DNA of 64,000 nucleotides from Syntrophaceae bacterium (GTDB lineage: Bacteria; Desulfobacterota; Syntrophia; Syntrophales; UBA2192), in contig JABLXY010000002.1 of NCBI GenBank assembly GCA_013177795.1, forward strand, positions 248,001 to 312,000. Direction: 5' to 3'. The notes below the pieces were generated by a model that was not told the origin of the DNA, made no database searches, and was given only the letters and a program-made list of their open reading frames with translations. Of this stretch, positions 47,020 to 55,851 are shown piece after piece. Made by a program: the position numbers and the translations under genes. Numbering within the stretch: the first letter of the stretch is position 1; every line of letters starts with the position of its first letter.

Positions 47020-48087
47020 ATGGATGTCATGGATGAGGCCCTCGAGCTCCTGGAGGACTGCGGGCCCGAGTACGGCCCGGGGTTTTCGAGTCACGGGCCC
47101 ATGGCCGCCGAGGCCCTGCTGGCCTTGGGGCGCGGGGACGCCGTCGTGGACTGGGTCACGGCGTACCGTAGGCGTCTCCGGGGCAACCCGTCCCCGGGTC
47201 TCCCCGTCTTCAGCGGGTACTGGTTCGAGGCGCTGGGGAGTGCCGGCCGCTATGCCGACTGGGTGAGCTGTTTCGAGGAGGAGCTGCGCGAGGAGCACTG
47301 GTGCACCGTGCTCAACGTGTGGGTGCCCCGGCTGCTGCCCGGCATGGTGGGGGCGGCCTGGCACGGCGCCATCCGAACGGGGCATGCCGTGCGCAGCCTC
47401 AACCGGGAGGAGTCCCCCGCGAAGATCCGCGAGCTGGCCCGGGCCCTGGCCTACTGGGCCGCCCGCTACCAGTCTCTGCCGGGCTTCCCGCTGCCCGATG
47501 CGGAGACCCGCAACCCCCTTGCCGCGATCGACCGGGTCCCTTCCCTGCCCGACGGGCAGCGCCTGACGGAGGGGCTCATCTACGAGAAAGTGCGGCGGCT
47601 CAGCGGCTTTGCGCCCTTCGAGCCGGTCATCAACCTCACGGCGCCTCCCGAAGGCATCTCGCTGTTTGCCGTCGATCTGCTCGAGGCCTTCGTCCGCGTC
47701 TACCTGGCCAACGCGAAGACACGGGGGAGCGTCATCACCTTCATCCACGGGGTGACCGGGCCCGGGGCCGTCTGCCTGATGGCGACGAGCCTGCTGCCCG
47801 ACATCAGCCGCGTCGCCCTGCGCTACGCCTGGCAGGCCTCGGCGGCCCTTTACGCCGCCATCGGGCGCGAAATTGACAGGGCCCCCTACGATGCGTATGA
47901 TGAGCCCACGGAGGATCTCGTCGCGCGGGCCGTGGCGACCGGCGACGAGCACGCCGTCAAGTTCACCGAGGTGTGCCTCCGGGCGCACCGCATGGACCCG
48001 AGGCCGGTCTTTCTCGTCGCGGCCCGACATGCGGTGGACATGCTGGGTCGGCCCGCGCAGGACCGGGCGGCAAAGAGAAAAGGCTGA
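47020..48087 (+). CDS. Questin oxidase-like protein (AflY-related)
   Basis: The 355-residue product matches the questin-oxidase/AflY family first described in fungal polyketide pathways. It has FSSHGPMAAEALLALGRGD near the start, RLLPGMVGAAWHGAIRTGHA, FIHGVTGPGAVCLMA and the C-terminal EHAVKFTEVCLRAHRMDPR. Conserved His residues suggest an oxygenase or metal site, but the reaction in bacteria is unknown. GGGGAG nine bases upstream sets the ATG at 47020. It follows the superoxide dismutase gene by 61 bases. Confidence 0.8.
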   Translation: MDVMDEALELLEDCGPEYGPGFSSHGPMAAEALLALGRGDAVVDWVTAYRRRLRGNPSPGLPVFSGYWFEALGSAGRYADWVSCFEEELREEHWCTVLNVWVPRLLPGMVGAAWHGAIRTGHAVRSLNREESPAKIRELARALAYWAARYQSLPGFPLPDAETRNPLAAIDRVPSLPDGQRLTEGLIYEKVRRLSGFAPFEPVINLTAPPEGISLFAVDLLEAFVRVYLANAKTRGSVITFIHGVTGPGAVCLMATSLLPDISRVALRYAWQASAALYAAIGREIDRAPYDAYDEPTEDLVARAVATGDEHAVKFTEVCLRAHRMDPRPVFLVAARHAVDMLGRPAQDRAAKRKG

Positions 48088-48148
48088 TTTCGATTCCAGC
48101 AGCCGTCAACAGACCCGACGAGACAGACTATTGCCTCTGGAGGTGGCC

Positions 48149-48535
48149 ATGAAGCTCAGCGAGTACTTCGAGAATGCGTCAGGCATGGGTATCCTGGCCA
48201 CGGCGGACACGGCAGGCGCCGTCGATGCCGCGGTCTACGCCAAACCCCACTTCATCGACGATGAGACCGTGGCCTTCATCATGGCCGACCGGCTCACCCA
48301 CCACAACATCAAGCAGAACCCGCGGGCATGCTATCTCTTCAAGGAGGCGGGCGAGAGGTACGTCGGCAGGCGGCTTTACCTCACGAGGATCCGGGAGATC
48401 CAGGACCCTCAGCAGGTCGCCGAGATGCGCCGCAAGAAGCACCCCGAGGTTGCCGGCAAGTACGGCGACGAGAACAAGTTCATCGTCTACTTCAGGATCG
48501 ACAAGGTCCTCCCGCTCATCGGGGACAAGGATTAG
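48149..48535 (+). CDS. Pyridoxamine 5'-phosphate oxidase-family protein (short)
   Basis: The 128-residue product has the split-barrel flavin-binding pattern: GMGILATADTAGAVDAAVYA, AFIMADRLTHHNIKQNPRA and CYLFKEAGERYVGRRLYL. This short type often binds FMN or heme, and the substrate is unknown. The ATG at 48149 is preceded by CTGGAGGT. A heptad-type repeat follows. Confidence 0.82.
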   Translation: MKLSEYFENASGMGILATADTAGAVDAAVYAKPHFIDDETVAFIMADRLTHHNIKQNPRACYLFKEAGERYVGRRLYLTRIREIQDPQQVAEMRRKKHPEVAGKYGDENKFIVYFRIDKVLPLIGDKD

Positions 48536-48621
48536 GCACAAGCTGTAGGCAACAAGCAACAAAGCAAGAGAGGATCGTCTTCTTCTCACCTTGCTGCTTG
48601 AACCCTGCTGCTTGCTGCTGA
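48536..48621. repeat. Heptad-type repeat with AGCAACA units and complementary arm
   Basis: Left: AGGCAACAAGCAACAAAGCA. Right: CACCTTGCTGCTTGAACCC and TGCTGCTTGCTGCTGAG. The two halves are complementary over most of their length, around a spacer GAGAGGATCGTCTTCTTC. It has the architecture of the 39120 element with another heptamer. Confidence 0.65.
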
Positions 48622-48670
48622 GACGAAGCATGGAAAACAGAAAACACGAACGATTGCGTGGGGGCGGCGC

Positions 48671-49585
48671 GTGAACATTTTCATGACCGGCGGAACGGGG
48701 TTCGTGGGCACGACGCTCGCCCGCGAGCTGACGGCCAAGGGGCACGCGGTGACGGTTCTCATGCGCAAGGGGGAGCCGTCCCGCCACCTTCCCGCGGGCG
48801 TCAAGGCCCTGCAGGGGGACCCCACGGTCCGCGGGGCCTGGCAGGAGCAGGTCCCCGACCACGAGGTGTTCATCAACCTCGCCGGCGCCTCGATCTTCAC
48901 GCGCTGGACCGACGAGGCGAAGCGCATCATCCGCGACAGCCGCATCCTCACCACGAGGCATCTCGTCGAGGCCCTGGCGCCTCGCAAGGGAAAGGAGACG
49001 CACCTCTTGAGCACCTCCGGCGCGGGGTACTACGGCTATCACGGCGACGAGGACCTCACGGAGGACTCCCCCCCGGGGACCGATTTCCTGGCCCTGCTGT
49101 CCCGGGAGTGGGAGGCGGAGGCCCTCCGGGCGAGGGAGCACGGGGCCCGCGTCGTGCTGATGCGTTTCGGGATCGTCATGGGCCGAAGCGGGGGCATGCT
49201 GGGCGAGATCGTCCCCGTCTTCCGGATGTTCCTCGGGGCCGACCTCGGAAGCGGCAACCAGTGGCTCTCGTGGATCCACGAGATGGACCTGGCCCGGATC
49301 TTCGAGTTTCTGATCGAGGAAAACCGGGCGATCGACGGGCCGGTCAACTGCACGGCCCCGGAACCCGTCCGGAACCGCGAATTCACGCGCACGCTGGGCA
49401 GGGTTCTCGGGGTGCCGACCTTCCTGCCCCCCGTGCCCGGGTTCATGCTCCGCCTGATGAAGGGGGAATTCGGAAACGTGATCCTCCAGGGGCAGCGGGC
49501 GCTGCCCCGGAAGCTCCAGGCCGCGGGGTTTCGGTTCCGCTACCCGACGCTGCAGGAGGCATTGACGGACATCCTGAAGAAATGA
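48671..49585 (+). CDS. TIGR01777-type NAD(P)-dependent epimerase (SulA/YfcH-like)
   Basis: The 304-residue SDR-fold protein has the nucleotide-binding MTGGTGFVGTTLARELTAKG, the INLAGASIFTRWTDEAKRI signature of this family, STSGAGYYGYHGDEDLTE and the DUF1731 C-terminus (KGEFGNVILQGQRALPRKLQ). Substrate is unknown. The start is a GTG at 48671. Confidence 0.9.
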   Translation: MNIFMTGGTGFVGTTLARELTAKGHAVTVLMRKGEPSRHLPAGVKALQGDPTVRGAWQEQVPDHEVFINLAGASIFTRWTDEAKRIIRDSRILTTRHLVEALAPRKGKETHLLSTSGAGYYGYHGDEDLTEDSPPGTDFLALLSREWEAEALRAREHGARVVLMRFGIVMGRSGGMLGEIVPVFRMFLGADLGSGNQWLSWIHEMDLARIFEFLIEENRAIDGPVNCTAPEPVRNREFTRTLGRVLGVPTFLPPVPGFMLRLMKGEFGNVILQGQRALPRKLQAAGFRFRYPTLQEALTDILKK

Positions 49586-49691
49586 CGTCAGCGAAGTGCC
49601 GGGAATCCGATCCTGCTGCCTGTCCCCTGACGCCCGCGTTGGGGCGGCGGCACCTGCGGTGATTTCCGATACCTTAAGGGATTAGGCAGGC

Positions 49692-51806
49692 ATGAGTGCC
49701 GACCTGTCGAAAAGCGACTCCAAGCCCAACCGGCTCATCCGCGAGAAGAGCCCGTACCTGCTCCAGCACGCCCGCAACCCCGTGGACTGGTACCCCTGGT
49801 GCGAGGAGGCCTTCGAGCGGGCCCGCAGGGAGGACAAGCCGGTCTTCCTCTCCGTCGGCTACTCCACGTGCCACTGGTGCCACGTGATGGCCCGCGAGTC
49901 CTTCGAGGACGCCGAGGTGGCCCGGCTCATGAACGAGACCTTCGTCTGCATCAAGGTCGACCGCGAGGAGCGGCCCGACGTGGACGGCGTCTACATGACC
50001 GTCTGCCAGCTCATGACGGGGAGCGGCGGCTGGCCGCTGACCGTTTTCATGACCCCCGACCGGGAACCCTTCTTCGCGGGCACCTACATCCCGAGGGAGA
50101 ACCGGCACGGCAGGATCGGGATGATGGAGCTGATCCCGGGTGTCCAGCGCGTCTGGAAGGCCCGGCGCGGCGATGTGCGCGCGTCGGCCGAAAAGGTCAT
50201 GACGGCCCTGCGGAACCTCTCCGCCGAGGCATCGACGGCGGATGCCCCGGGAGTCGCGGCCTGCCGCGCGGCCTTCGACGCGCTCGCCGGGCAGTTCGAC
50301 GAGGGCCACGGGGGGTTCGGCGGCGCGCCCAAGTTCCCCGCGCCCCACCACTACCTGTTTCTGCTGCGCCACGGCAGGCGCACGGGCGAGACGAAGGCCC
50401 TCGAGATGGTCGAGAAGAGCCTCACGGCCATGCGCCGCGGCGGGGTCTACGACCAGCTCGGCTACGGGTTTCACCGTTACTCCACCGATGCGCGATGGCT
50501 TCTGCCGCACTTCGAGAAGATGCTCTACGACCAGGCCATGCTCGCCCTGGCCTACCTAGAGACCTTCCAGGCCACGGGCAAGCCCCTCTACGCGCGCACG
50601 GCGGAGGAGATTTTCACCTACGTCCTGCGGGACCTGAGGGCCCCCGAAGGGGGGTTCTATTGCGCCGAGGACGCCGACAGCGAGGGCGAGGAGGGGAAGT
50701 TCTACCTCTGGGACGAACGGGAGGTCCGCGACGCCCTCGAGCCGGACGAGGCCGCGGTTTGCATCGAGGTTTTCGGCATCCAGAAGGAAGGGAACTTCCG
50801 CGACGAGGCCACGGGGACGCGGACGGGGCGGAATGTCCTGTCCATGGCCCGGACCGTCGAGGAGGCGGCCGACGCGCTGTCGATGCCCGCACAGAAGGCC
50901 CGCACCGCCCTCGAGGCGGCACGGGAGAAGCTCTTTCGTCTCCGCGGGGGCCGGACACGGCCCGGCAGGGACGACAAGGTCCTCGCGGACTGGAACGGCC
51001 TCATGATCGCCGCACTGGCCAGGGGTGCCGCGGTGCTGGGCCGCCGGGACTGGGCCGAGGCTGCATCGCAGGCCGCCCGTTTCGTTCTCGACCGCCTCCG
51101 GGACGGCCGGGGACGGCTCATGCACCGCTGGCGGGACGGCGAGGCCGCCGTGGCCGGGATGCTGGATGATTATGCCTTCATGACCTGGGGGCTCCTGGAG
51201 CTCTACGAGGCCACCCTGGAGCCCGGCGTCCTCAAGACCGCCCTCGAGCTTGCCGATAATACGATCGATCATTTCCACGATGAGAAGGACGGGGGCTTTT
51301 TCTTTACCGCTGACGACGCGGAGACGATCCTCGTTCGGCAGAAGGACAGTTACGACGGGGCGATCCCCTCGGGCAACTCCGTGATGATGCTCAACCTCCT
51401 TCGCCTGTCGCGGATCACGGGGCGGCAGGACCTGGAGAGGAAGGCGATCGGCGTCTCCCGCGCCGTTGCCCGGAGCGTCGGGCAGATCCCCTCGGCTTAT
51501 TCCCAGCTCATGGTCGCCCTCGAGTTTCTCGCAGGCCCCGCGGCGGAAATCATCGTCGCCGGCAGACCCGGGGCGCCGGACACGCAGGCGATGCTCGATG
51601 CGGTGAGGCGGTCCTTCCTGCCCAACCGGGTCCTGCTGTTCCGGCCGCATGGGGCGGGGTCGGGGGCGCTGGCGGCGATCGCCCCGTATACGAAGGACAT
51701 GAAGGCCGACCGGGGCCGGGCGACGGCTTACGTGTGCCGGAACTTCTCCTGTGCCAAACCGGTGCACACGGTGAAAGAAATGCTGGGGCTGCTCGAAGCC
51801 CCGTGA
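49692..51806 (+). CDS. DUF255 thioredoxin-domain protein (YyaL/SSP411 family)
   Basis: The 704-residue product has an N-terminal thioredoxin-like DUF255 domain with the redox pair [16 protein letters not shown]. It opens with the family start [20 protein letters not shown]. The rest is a large six-hairpin-like helical domain with [20 protein letters not shown]. Such proteins are widespread and of uncertain function; links to cellulose- or sugar-like epimerase folds are only structural. The ATG at 49692 is used. Confidence 0.9.
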   Translation: MSADLSKSDSKPNRLIREKSPYLLQHARNPVDWYPWCEEAFERARREDKPVFLSVGYSTCHWCHVMARESFEDAEVARLMNETFVCIKVDREERPDVDGVYMTVCQLMTGSGGWPLTVFMTPDREPFFAGTYIPRENRHGRIGMMELIPGVQRVWKARRGDVRASAEKVMTALRNLSAEASTADAPGVAACRAAFDALAGQFDEGHGGFGGAPKFPAPHHYLFLLRHGRRTGETKALEMVEKSLTAMRRGGVYDQLGYGFHRYSTDARWLLPHFEKMLYDQAMLALAYLETFQATGKPLYARTAEEIFTYVLRDLRAPEGGFYCAEDADSEGEEGKFYLWDEREVRDALEPDEAAVCIEVFGIQKEGNFRDEATGTRTGRNVLSMARTVEEAADALSMPAQKARTALEAAREKLFRLRGGRTRPGRDDKVLADWNGLMIAALARGAAVLGRRDWAEAASQAARFVLDRLRDGRGRLMHRWRDGEAAVAGMLDDYAFMTWGLLELYEATLEPGVLKTALELADNTIDHFHDEKDGGFFFTADDAETILVRQKDSYDGAIPSGNSVMMLNLLRLSRITGRQDLERKAIGVSRAVARSVGQIPSAYSQLMVALEFLAGPAAEIIVAGRPGAPDTQAMLDAVRRSFLPNRVLLFRPHGAGSGALAAIAPYTKDMKADRGRATAYVCRNFSCAKPVHTVKEMLGLLEAP

Positions 51807-51840
51807 TAAAATAGCAACATTATTTGAAAGGAGTGCTCCC

Positions 51841-52203
51841 ATGAAGAAAACGGTTTCCGCTCGCATGCTGGTCATCCTGGTTTGCGCCCTCTTTGTTCTC
51901 AGCCTGCCCGGCTCGGGCCTGGCGCACAGCCCCGACAGGATGGATCTGGCCTACGACGTCAAGACCCAGACGCTCTCCGTGAAGATCACCCACCCCTCGA
52001 ACAACCCCGACCGGCACTACGTCAAGGAGGTGGTCGTGAAGAAGAACGGCCAGGTCGTCGCGCGGGGCGAGTACACCAAGCAGTCCGGCGACACCTTCGT
52101 CTACACCTTCCAGGTGGCCGCCACGGGCGCCGACACCCTCGAGGTGACCGCCGTCTGCAATATCCGGGGATCCATCACCGCGAAGTATTCCCCGGGCGTG
52201 TAG
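51841..52203 (+). CDS. Small exported protein with Ig-like (SoxZ/desulfoferrodoxin-like) pattern
   Basis: The 120-residue product has a clear Sec signal peptide (hydrophobic MLVILVCALFVLSLPGSG, cleavage near GLAHS). The mature part of ~90 residues alternates in short strands (TQTLSVKITHPSNNPDRHYV, VVKKNGQVVARGEY, LEVTAVCNIRGS). This recalls SoxZ or desulfoferrodoxin Ig folds, with one cysteine, but a family is not proven. The start has AAAGGAG upstream. Confidence 0.65.
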   Translation: MKKTVSARMLVILVCALFVLSLPGSGLAHSPDRMDLAYDVKTQTLSVKITHPSNNPDRHYVKEVVVKKNGQVVARGEYTKQSGDTFVYTFQVAATGADTLEVTAVCNIRGSITAKYSPGV

Positions 52204-52276
52204 AGCGCGGCCGGGGCATCCCGGCCCGGCCGCCCGCATCGCTGCGGGGCTCCGGAGCCCATCACGGAGGGGGATC

Positions 52277-52690
52277 GTGCTCCTCTATCTTCATGCCGGT
52301 TGCATGATCGCCGGTCTCGTGCTCATGACGGCGGGCGTGACCGTGGCCCGCCTCATGCGGAAAAGGCCCTGGTGGCTTCGCGGCCACCGGGTCCTGGGGG
52401 CCTGCGGCTCGCTTGCGGTCCTCTGCGGCATCGCGGCGGCCGTCGCCATGGTGGCCGGTTTCGGGGGTCCCCACTTCCAGGTCCTGCATGCCTGGACGGG
52501 CGCCGTCGTCGCGCTGGGCGCGGTCGCGACCCCCGTTTTGGGCCAGATGCAGTTCGTGCTCCCGCAGCGTCGGGCGGAGATCCGAAAGGCCCACCGCTGG
52601 GCCGGCGCCATGACCCTCGTTCTTCTGTTCCTCAACATCCTCTCCGGGCTGGTGCTCGTGGAGATTCTTCCCGACATGCGATCGTTTTGA
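52277..52690 (+). CDS. Four-helix membrane protein, cytochrome b561-like
   Basis: The 137-residue product has four hydrophobic segments with histidines placed as in b561 or DUF420-type heme proteins (LYLHAGCMIAGLVLM, RGHRVLGACGSLAVLC, VLHAWTGAVVALG, KAHRWAGAMTLVLL). Two heme-binding His pairs are plausible. It starts with a GTG behind GGAGGGGG. Since the preceding gene is exported, the pair may form a small redox unit, which is inference. Confidence 0.65.
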   Translation: MLLYLHAGCMIAGLVLMTAGVTVARLMRKRPWWLRGHRVLGACGSLAVLCGIAAAVAMVAGFGGPHFQVLHAWTGAVVALGAVATPVLGQMQFVLPQRRAEIRKAHRWAGAMTLVLLFLNILSGLVLVEILPDMRSF

Positions 52691-52776
52691 ACGCCTCGAG
52701 CCGCAGGCAACAGGCAGCGAGGCAGAAGGGAGTCCCCCTCGATCGACTGGACCCTGACCCCCGTACCCTGTGTCCG

Positions 52777-53922
52777 ATGAAGCCCATCTACCTCGATTAC
52801 AACGCCACGACGCCCATCGACCCTGAAGTGGCCGCGGCCATGCTTCCCTGCATCCGCGAGCACTTCGGCAACCCCTCGAGCGCCCACGTCTACGGCGTCG
52901 AGGCCCGCAGGATCGTCGAGGAGGCCCGCGGGCAGGTGGCATCCCTCCTGGGCTGCCGTCCCGGCGAGGTCCTCTTCACGAGCGGCGGCACCGAGTCGAA
53001 CAACCACGCCGTCAAGGGGGCCGCGCGGGCGCTGCGCCGCAGGGGCAACCACATCGTCACCTCGGCCGTCGAGCACCCCGCCGTCATGGAGGTCTGCCAT
53101 GCCCTGTCGGCTGAGGGCTTCGAGGTCAGCGTGATCCCCGTCGATGCGACGGGGCTCGTCGACCTGGCGGCCCTCGAGAGGGCCATCGGGGACAGGACCG
53201 TCCTGGTGAGCGTTATGCACGCCAACAACGAGGTGGGCACGATCCAGCCGGTGGCCGAGATCGCCCGACTGGCCCGCAGGCGGGGGGTGCTGGTGCACAC
53301 CGACGCGGCCCAGTCCGTCGGGAAGATCCCCGTCGATGCGGCCGATCTGGGCGTCGATCTGCTGACCGTGGCGGGGCACAAACTCTATGCCCCCAAGGGG
53401 GTGGGCGCGCTGTACATCCGCGAGGGGGTGCACCTGGAGACGTTCATGCACGGCGCCGGTCACGAGGCGGGGCGGCGTGCCGGCACGGAAAACGTGATCG
53501 GGATCGCCGGCCTCGGGGCGGCCTGCGAGGCTGCCCGGCGCGACCTCGACGGCAATCGGGAGCGCATGCGGAAGACCCGGGACCGGCTGCAGGACGGCCT
53601 GCTGCGCGCCGTCGAGGGCGTGCGCGTCAACGGTCACCCCGAACAACGGCTGCCGAACACGCTGAGCGTGAGCTTCAGGGGGCTCGATGCGGGGGCCCTG
53701 CTCGCGGCGATGGAGGGGCTTGCCGCATCGGCCGGGGCGGCCTGCCACGGGGCGTCCGTCGAGGTGTCGAGGACCCTGCGGGCCATGGCGGTCCCCCTCG
53801 AGTGGGCCCGCGGGACGATCCGCCTCTCGACGGGAAAATACACGACGGAGGACGAGATCGACCGGGCCGTCGAGATCATCGCCGGCGCCGTTCAGCAACT
53901 CAGGGACGGAACGGCGGATTAG
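52777..53922 (+). CDS. Cysteine desulfurase (NifS/IscS class)
   Basis: This PLP enzyme moves sulfur from cysteine to Fe-S or thionucleoside pathways. The 381-residue product has YLDYNATTPIDPEVAAAM, TSGGTESNNHAVKG, the PLP Lys in VAGHKLYAPKGVGA, RRAGTENVIGIAGLG, and the catalytic Cys in SAGAACHGASVEVS. The ATG at 52777 is preceded by CCCTGACCCCC heptamer-like sequence and lacks a good Shine-Dalgarno. No iscU or mnmA is adjacent, so the acceptor is unknown. Confidence 0.92.
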   Translation: MKPIYLDYNATTPIDPEVAAAMLPCIREHFGNPSSAHVYGVEARRIVEEARGQVASLLGCRPGEVLFTSGGTESNNHAVKGAARALRRRGNHIVTSAVEHPAVMEVCHALSAEGFEVSVIPVDATGLVDLAALERAIGDRTVLVSVMHANNEVGTIQPVAEIARLARRRGVLVHTDAAQSVGKIPVDAADLGVDLLTVAGHKLYAPKGVGALYIREGVHLETFMHGAGHEAGRRAGTENVIGIAGLGAACEAARRDLDGNRERMRKTRDRLQDGLLRAVEGVRVNGHPEQRLPNTLSVSFRGLDAGALLAAMEGLAASAGAACHGASVEVSRTLRAMAVPLEWARGTIRLSTGKYTTEDEIDRAVEIIAGAVQQLRDGTAD

Positions 53923-54062
53923 GGGGGCAGCGAAAACGGAACCTGAAGCCGTCCGTTTCATGATTGGAGTGTGCCGGAGAGGGGAAGGGGCTTGGGACGG
54001 ACATTTCCTCAAGCCTTTCGCCGTGTGCCGTTCGCCCGTTTTTTCGACGAAAGGAGAAACCC

Positions 54063-54674
54063 ATGAAGGTGCTCGTTGTGTTCTACTCGATGTACGGTCA
54101 CGTCTACAAGATGGCCCAGGCTGTCGCCGAGGGGGTGAGGGAGGTCCCCGGTGCGGAGGCCGTGCTGCGAAGGGTTCCCGAGACGCTCCCCGAGGAGGTT
54201 CTCGGCAAGATGGGGGCCCTGGAGGCTCAGAAGTCCATGGCCGGCGTCCCGGTCTGCACCGTCGAGGAACTCGGCAGCGCCGACGCCGTCATCTTCGGCA
54301 CCCCGACGCGCTTCGGGAACATGTGCGGCCAGATGCGGCAGTTTCTCGACGCGACGGGCGGGCTTTGGGCGAAGGGGGCCCTCGTCGGCAAGGCGGGCAG
54401 CGTCTTCACGAGCTCGGCGACCCAGCACGGGGGGCAGGAGTCCACGATCCTGAGCTTTCACCTCTACCTGCTGCACCAGGGGATGGTCGTCGTCGGGCTC
54501 CCCTACGCCTTCGCCGGGCAGATGCGGATCGACGAGATCACCGGCGGATCGCCCTACGGCGCCTCGACGGTCGCCGGCGGCAAGGGCGAACGCATGCCCA
54601 GCGAAAACGAGCTGGCCGCCGCCCGCTGGCAGGGGAGGCACGTGGCCGCCATCGCCTCGAAGCTGACGAAGTAG
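54063..54674 (+). CDS. wrbA: NAD(P)H:quinone oxidoreductase, WrbA type
   Basis: WrbA is an FMN-dependent two-electron quinone reductase of the flavodoxin fold. The 203-residue product starts [20 protein letters not shown] (FMN phosphate loop). It carries the WrbA motif [20 protein letters not shown] and [17 protein letters not shown], and the family C-terminus [20 protein letters not shown] precedes the ATG at 54063. It fits with the oxidative-stress genes upstream. Confidence 0.95.
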   Translation: MKVLVVFYSMYGHVYKMAQAVAEGVREVPGAEAVLRRVPETLPEEVLGKMGALEAQKSMAGVPVCTVEELGSADAVIFGTPTRFGNMCGQMRQFLDATGGLWAKGALVGKAGSVFTSSATQHGGQESTILSFHLYLLHQGMVVVGLPYAFAGQMRIDEITGGSPYGASTVAGGKGERMPSENELAAARWQGRHVAAIASKLTK

Positions 54675-54698
54675 GGGGAGTGGGGCTGCCACCGTATG

Positions 54699-54837
54699 CC
54701 CGAATCCGGCGATAAGAAACGCAAAACGCCTTCAGGACGGGTCATTGCGGGCACCCGCAGGGTGCGCGGCAATCTCACGGGAAAGGCGGGATCGCCGCGC
54801 TTCGCTCGCGATGACAAGGCTTATCGCTGGATGCGGG
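54699..54837. mobile_element. 139-bp MITE-like palindromic element, copy 1
   Basis: The ends are inverted repeats (CCCGAATCCGGCGATAAG and, on the other strand, CCCGCATCCAGCGATAAG). Inside, GTCATTGCGGGC and GCTCGCGATGAC form a second inverted pair around a GC-rich core. A closely similar copy lies at 61883-62020. No protein is encoded. This repeat type produces spurious peptides (SRAKRGD, RLPRTLRV) that are familiar from many genomes. Confidence 0.8.
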
Positions 54838-54897
54838 TCGTGATGCAGTGGCGAAATCGGTCAACCGGAGGGGTCCTCTTGCCGAATCGTTTGTGCC

Positions 54898-55494
54898 ATG
54901 AGTGATTTCTGGTTCTGCTTCTTTCCCCTGTTCGTCGCCGTCGATGCCGTGGGCATCCTGCCGCTGTTCATGCACCTGACGGAAGGGGCCGATCCCCGCG
55001 TGGTCCGGAGGATCATCGTCCAGTCCATGGTCACGGCGCTCGCCGTGGCCCTCGTGTTCCTCGCGGTGGGGCAGTGGGTCTTCCACTACCTCGGGATCAC
55101 CGTGGCGGATTTTCTCATCGCCGGGGGGATTCTCCTGTTCACGATTTCGCTCACCGACGTCATCACCGTGGAAAAGAGGATCGCCCAGGTGGACACCGAA
55201 AGCCTGGGGGTCGTCCCCATCGGCGTGCCGCTCATCGTGGGGCCGGCCGTGCTGACGACGATCTTCGTCCTCGTCGGCGAATACGGTGTCGTGCCCGTCG
55301 TGGCGGCCACGGTGGTCAACATCGTGATCGCCGGCGCCGTGTTCTGGCTCTCCGAGCCCATTCACCGGGTCCTGGGCCGCGCAGGATCGAGGGCCCTCTC
55401 CAAGCTGGCGGGCATCCTCCTGGCCGCCATTGCCGTCATGATGGTGCGCAAGGGGCTGATCATGCTCTGGCAGGCAGTGCCGACGCCGCATTGA
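54898..55494 (+). CDS. MarC-family integral membrane protein
   Basis: The 198-residue product has six hydrophobic segments of the MarC family (FFPLFVAVDAVGILPLFM, LGITVADFLIAGGILLFTIS, VPLIVGPAVLTTIFVLVGEY). The function is unknown; the old link to antibiotic resistance was not supported. The start ATG at 54898 lies 60 bases after the MITE-like element. Confidence 0.9.
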   Translation: MSDFWFCFFPLFVAVDAVGILPLFMHLTEGADPRVVRRIIVQSMVTALAVALVFLAVGQWVFHYLGITVADFLIAGGILLFTISLTDVITVEKRIAQVDTESLGVVPIGVPLIVGPAVLTTIFVLVGEYGVVPVVAATVVNIVIAGAVFWLSEPIHRVLGRAGSRALSKLAGILLAAIAVMMVRKGLIMLWQAVPTPH

Positions 55495-55529
55495 CAGGGG
55501 GCGTCGGCCCTGGGTTGACGGGGGTTCGA

Positions 55530-55661
55530 TCAGGCCATCCTGTGGATCTTGTTGCTCTCGTCGGGGTTGAGGCCCTTGGCGATCAGTTTCTTCCTCTTCT
55601 CGCGGCGCTTCCGCTTCCGCTGCAGTTCCTTTTTTCTCTCGTGCTTCTTGTGACTGCCCAT
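55530..55661 (-). CDS. Small highly basic protein (43 residues), uncharacterised
   Basis: The reading frame on the minus strand starts MGSHKKHERKKELQRKRKR and ends DESNKIHRMA. It has GGAGG seven bases upstream of the ATG and a good promoter at 55694-55722. Nearly half of the residues are Lys or Arg, in a single predicted helix, with no hydrophobic segment. Similar tiny basic proteins occur in related bacteria as hypothetical proteins; nucleic-acid or ribosome binding is a guess. It is convergent with marC. Confidence 0.65.
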   Translation of the reverse strand: MGSHKKHERKKELQRKRKRREKRKKLIAKGLNPDESNKIHRMA

Positions 55662-55693
55662 GGGTGACCTCCGTTTTTCCGAATGAGAACGGA

Positions 55694-55722
55694 AGCATAC
55701 ATGAAATGACCGAGCCGGGCAA
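55694..55722 (-). promoter_or_regulatory. Putative promoter of the small basic protein gene
   Basis: On the minus strand TTGCCC and TATGCT are 17 bases apart, 33 bases upstream of the ATG. It is divergent from the birA promoter. Confidence 0.5.
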
Positions 55723-55763
55723 GACCTATTGTGCTCTGCCCTGCGGCCGGCGAGCCGTCGTGA

Positions 55764-55795
55764 TTGTCAACCATTTCAATGCACATGGTTGACAA
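55764..55795. promoter_or_regulatory. BirA operator (biotin box)
   Basis: TTGTCAACC and GGTTGACAA form a perfect 9-bp inverted repeat separated by 14 bases. This matches the known BirA box pattern TTGTAAACC-N14/15-GGTTTACAA with one symmetrical change. It overlaps the -35 box of the birA promoter, so biotinoyl-AMP-bound BirA should repress its own gene. Confidence 0.85.
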
Positions 55796-55817
55796 TTGCC
55801 GCCGATGATGATATGGC
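55789..55817 (+). promoter_or_regulatory. birA promoter overlapped by its operator
   Basis: TTGACA (55789-55794) lies within the right half of the operator. After 17 bases comes TATGGC (55812-55817), 34 bases upstream of the birA ATG. Confidence 0.6.
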
Positions 55818-55851
55818 ATATCGCCCCCTTCGGCAGGGGGCGTATGTCGTC

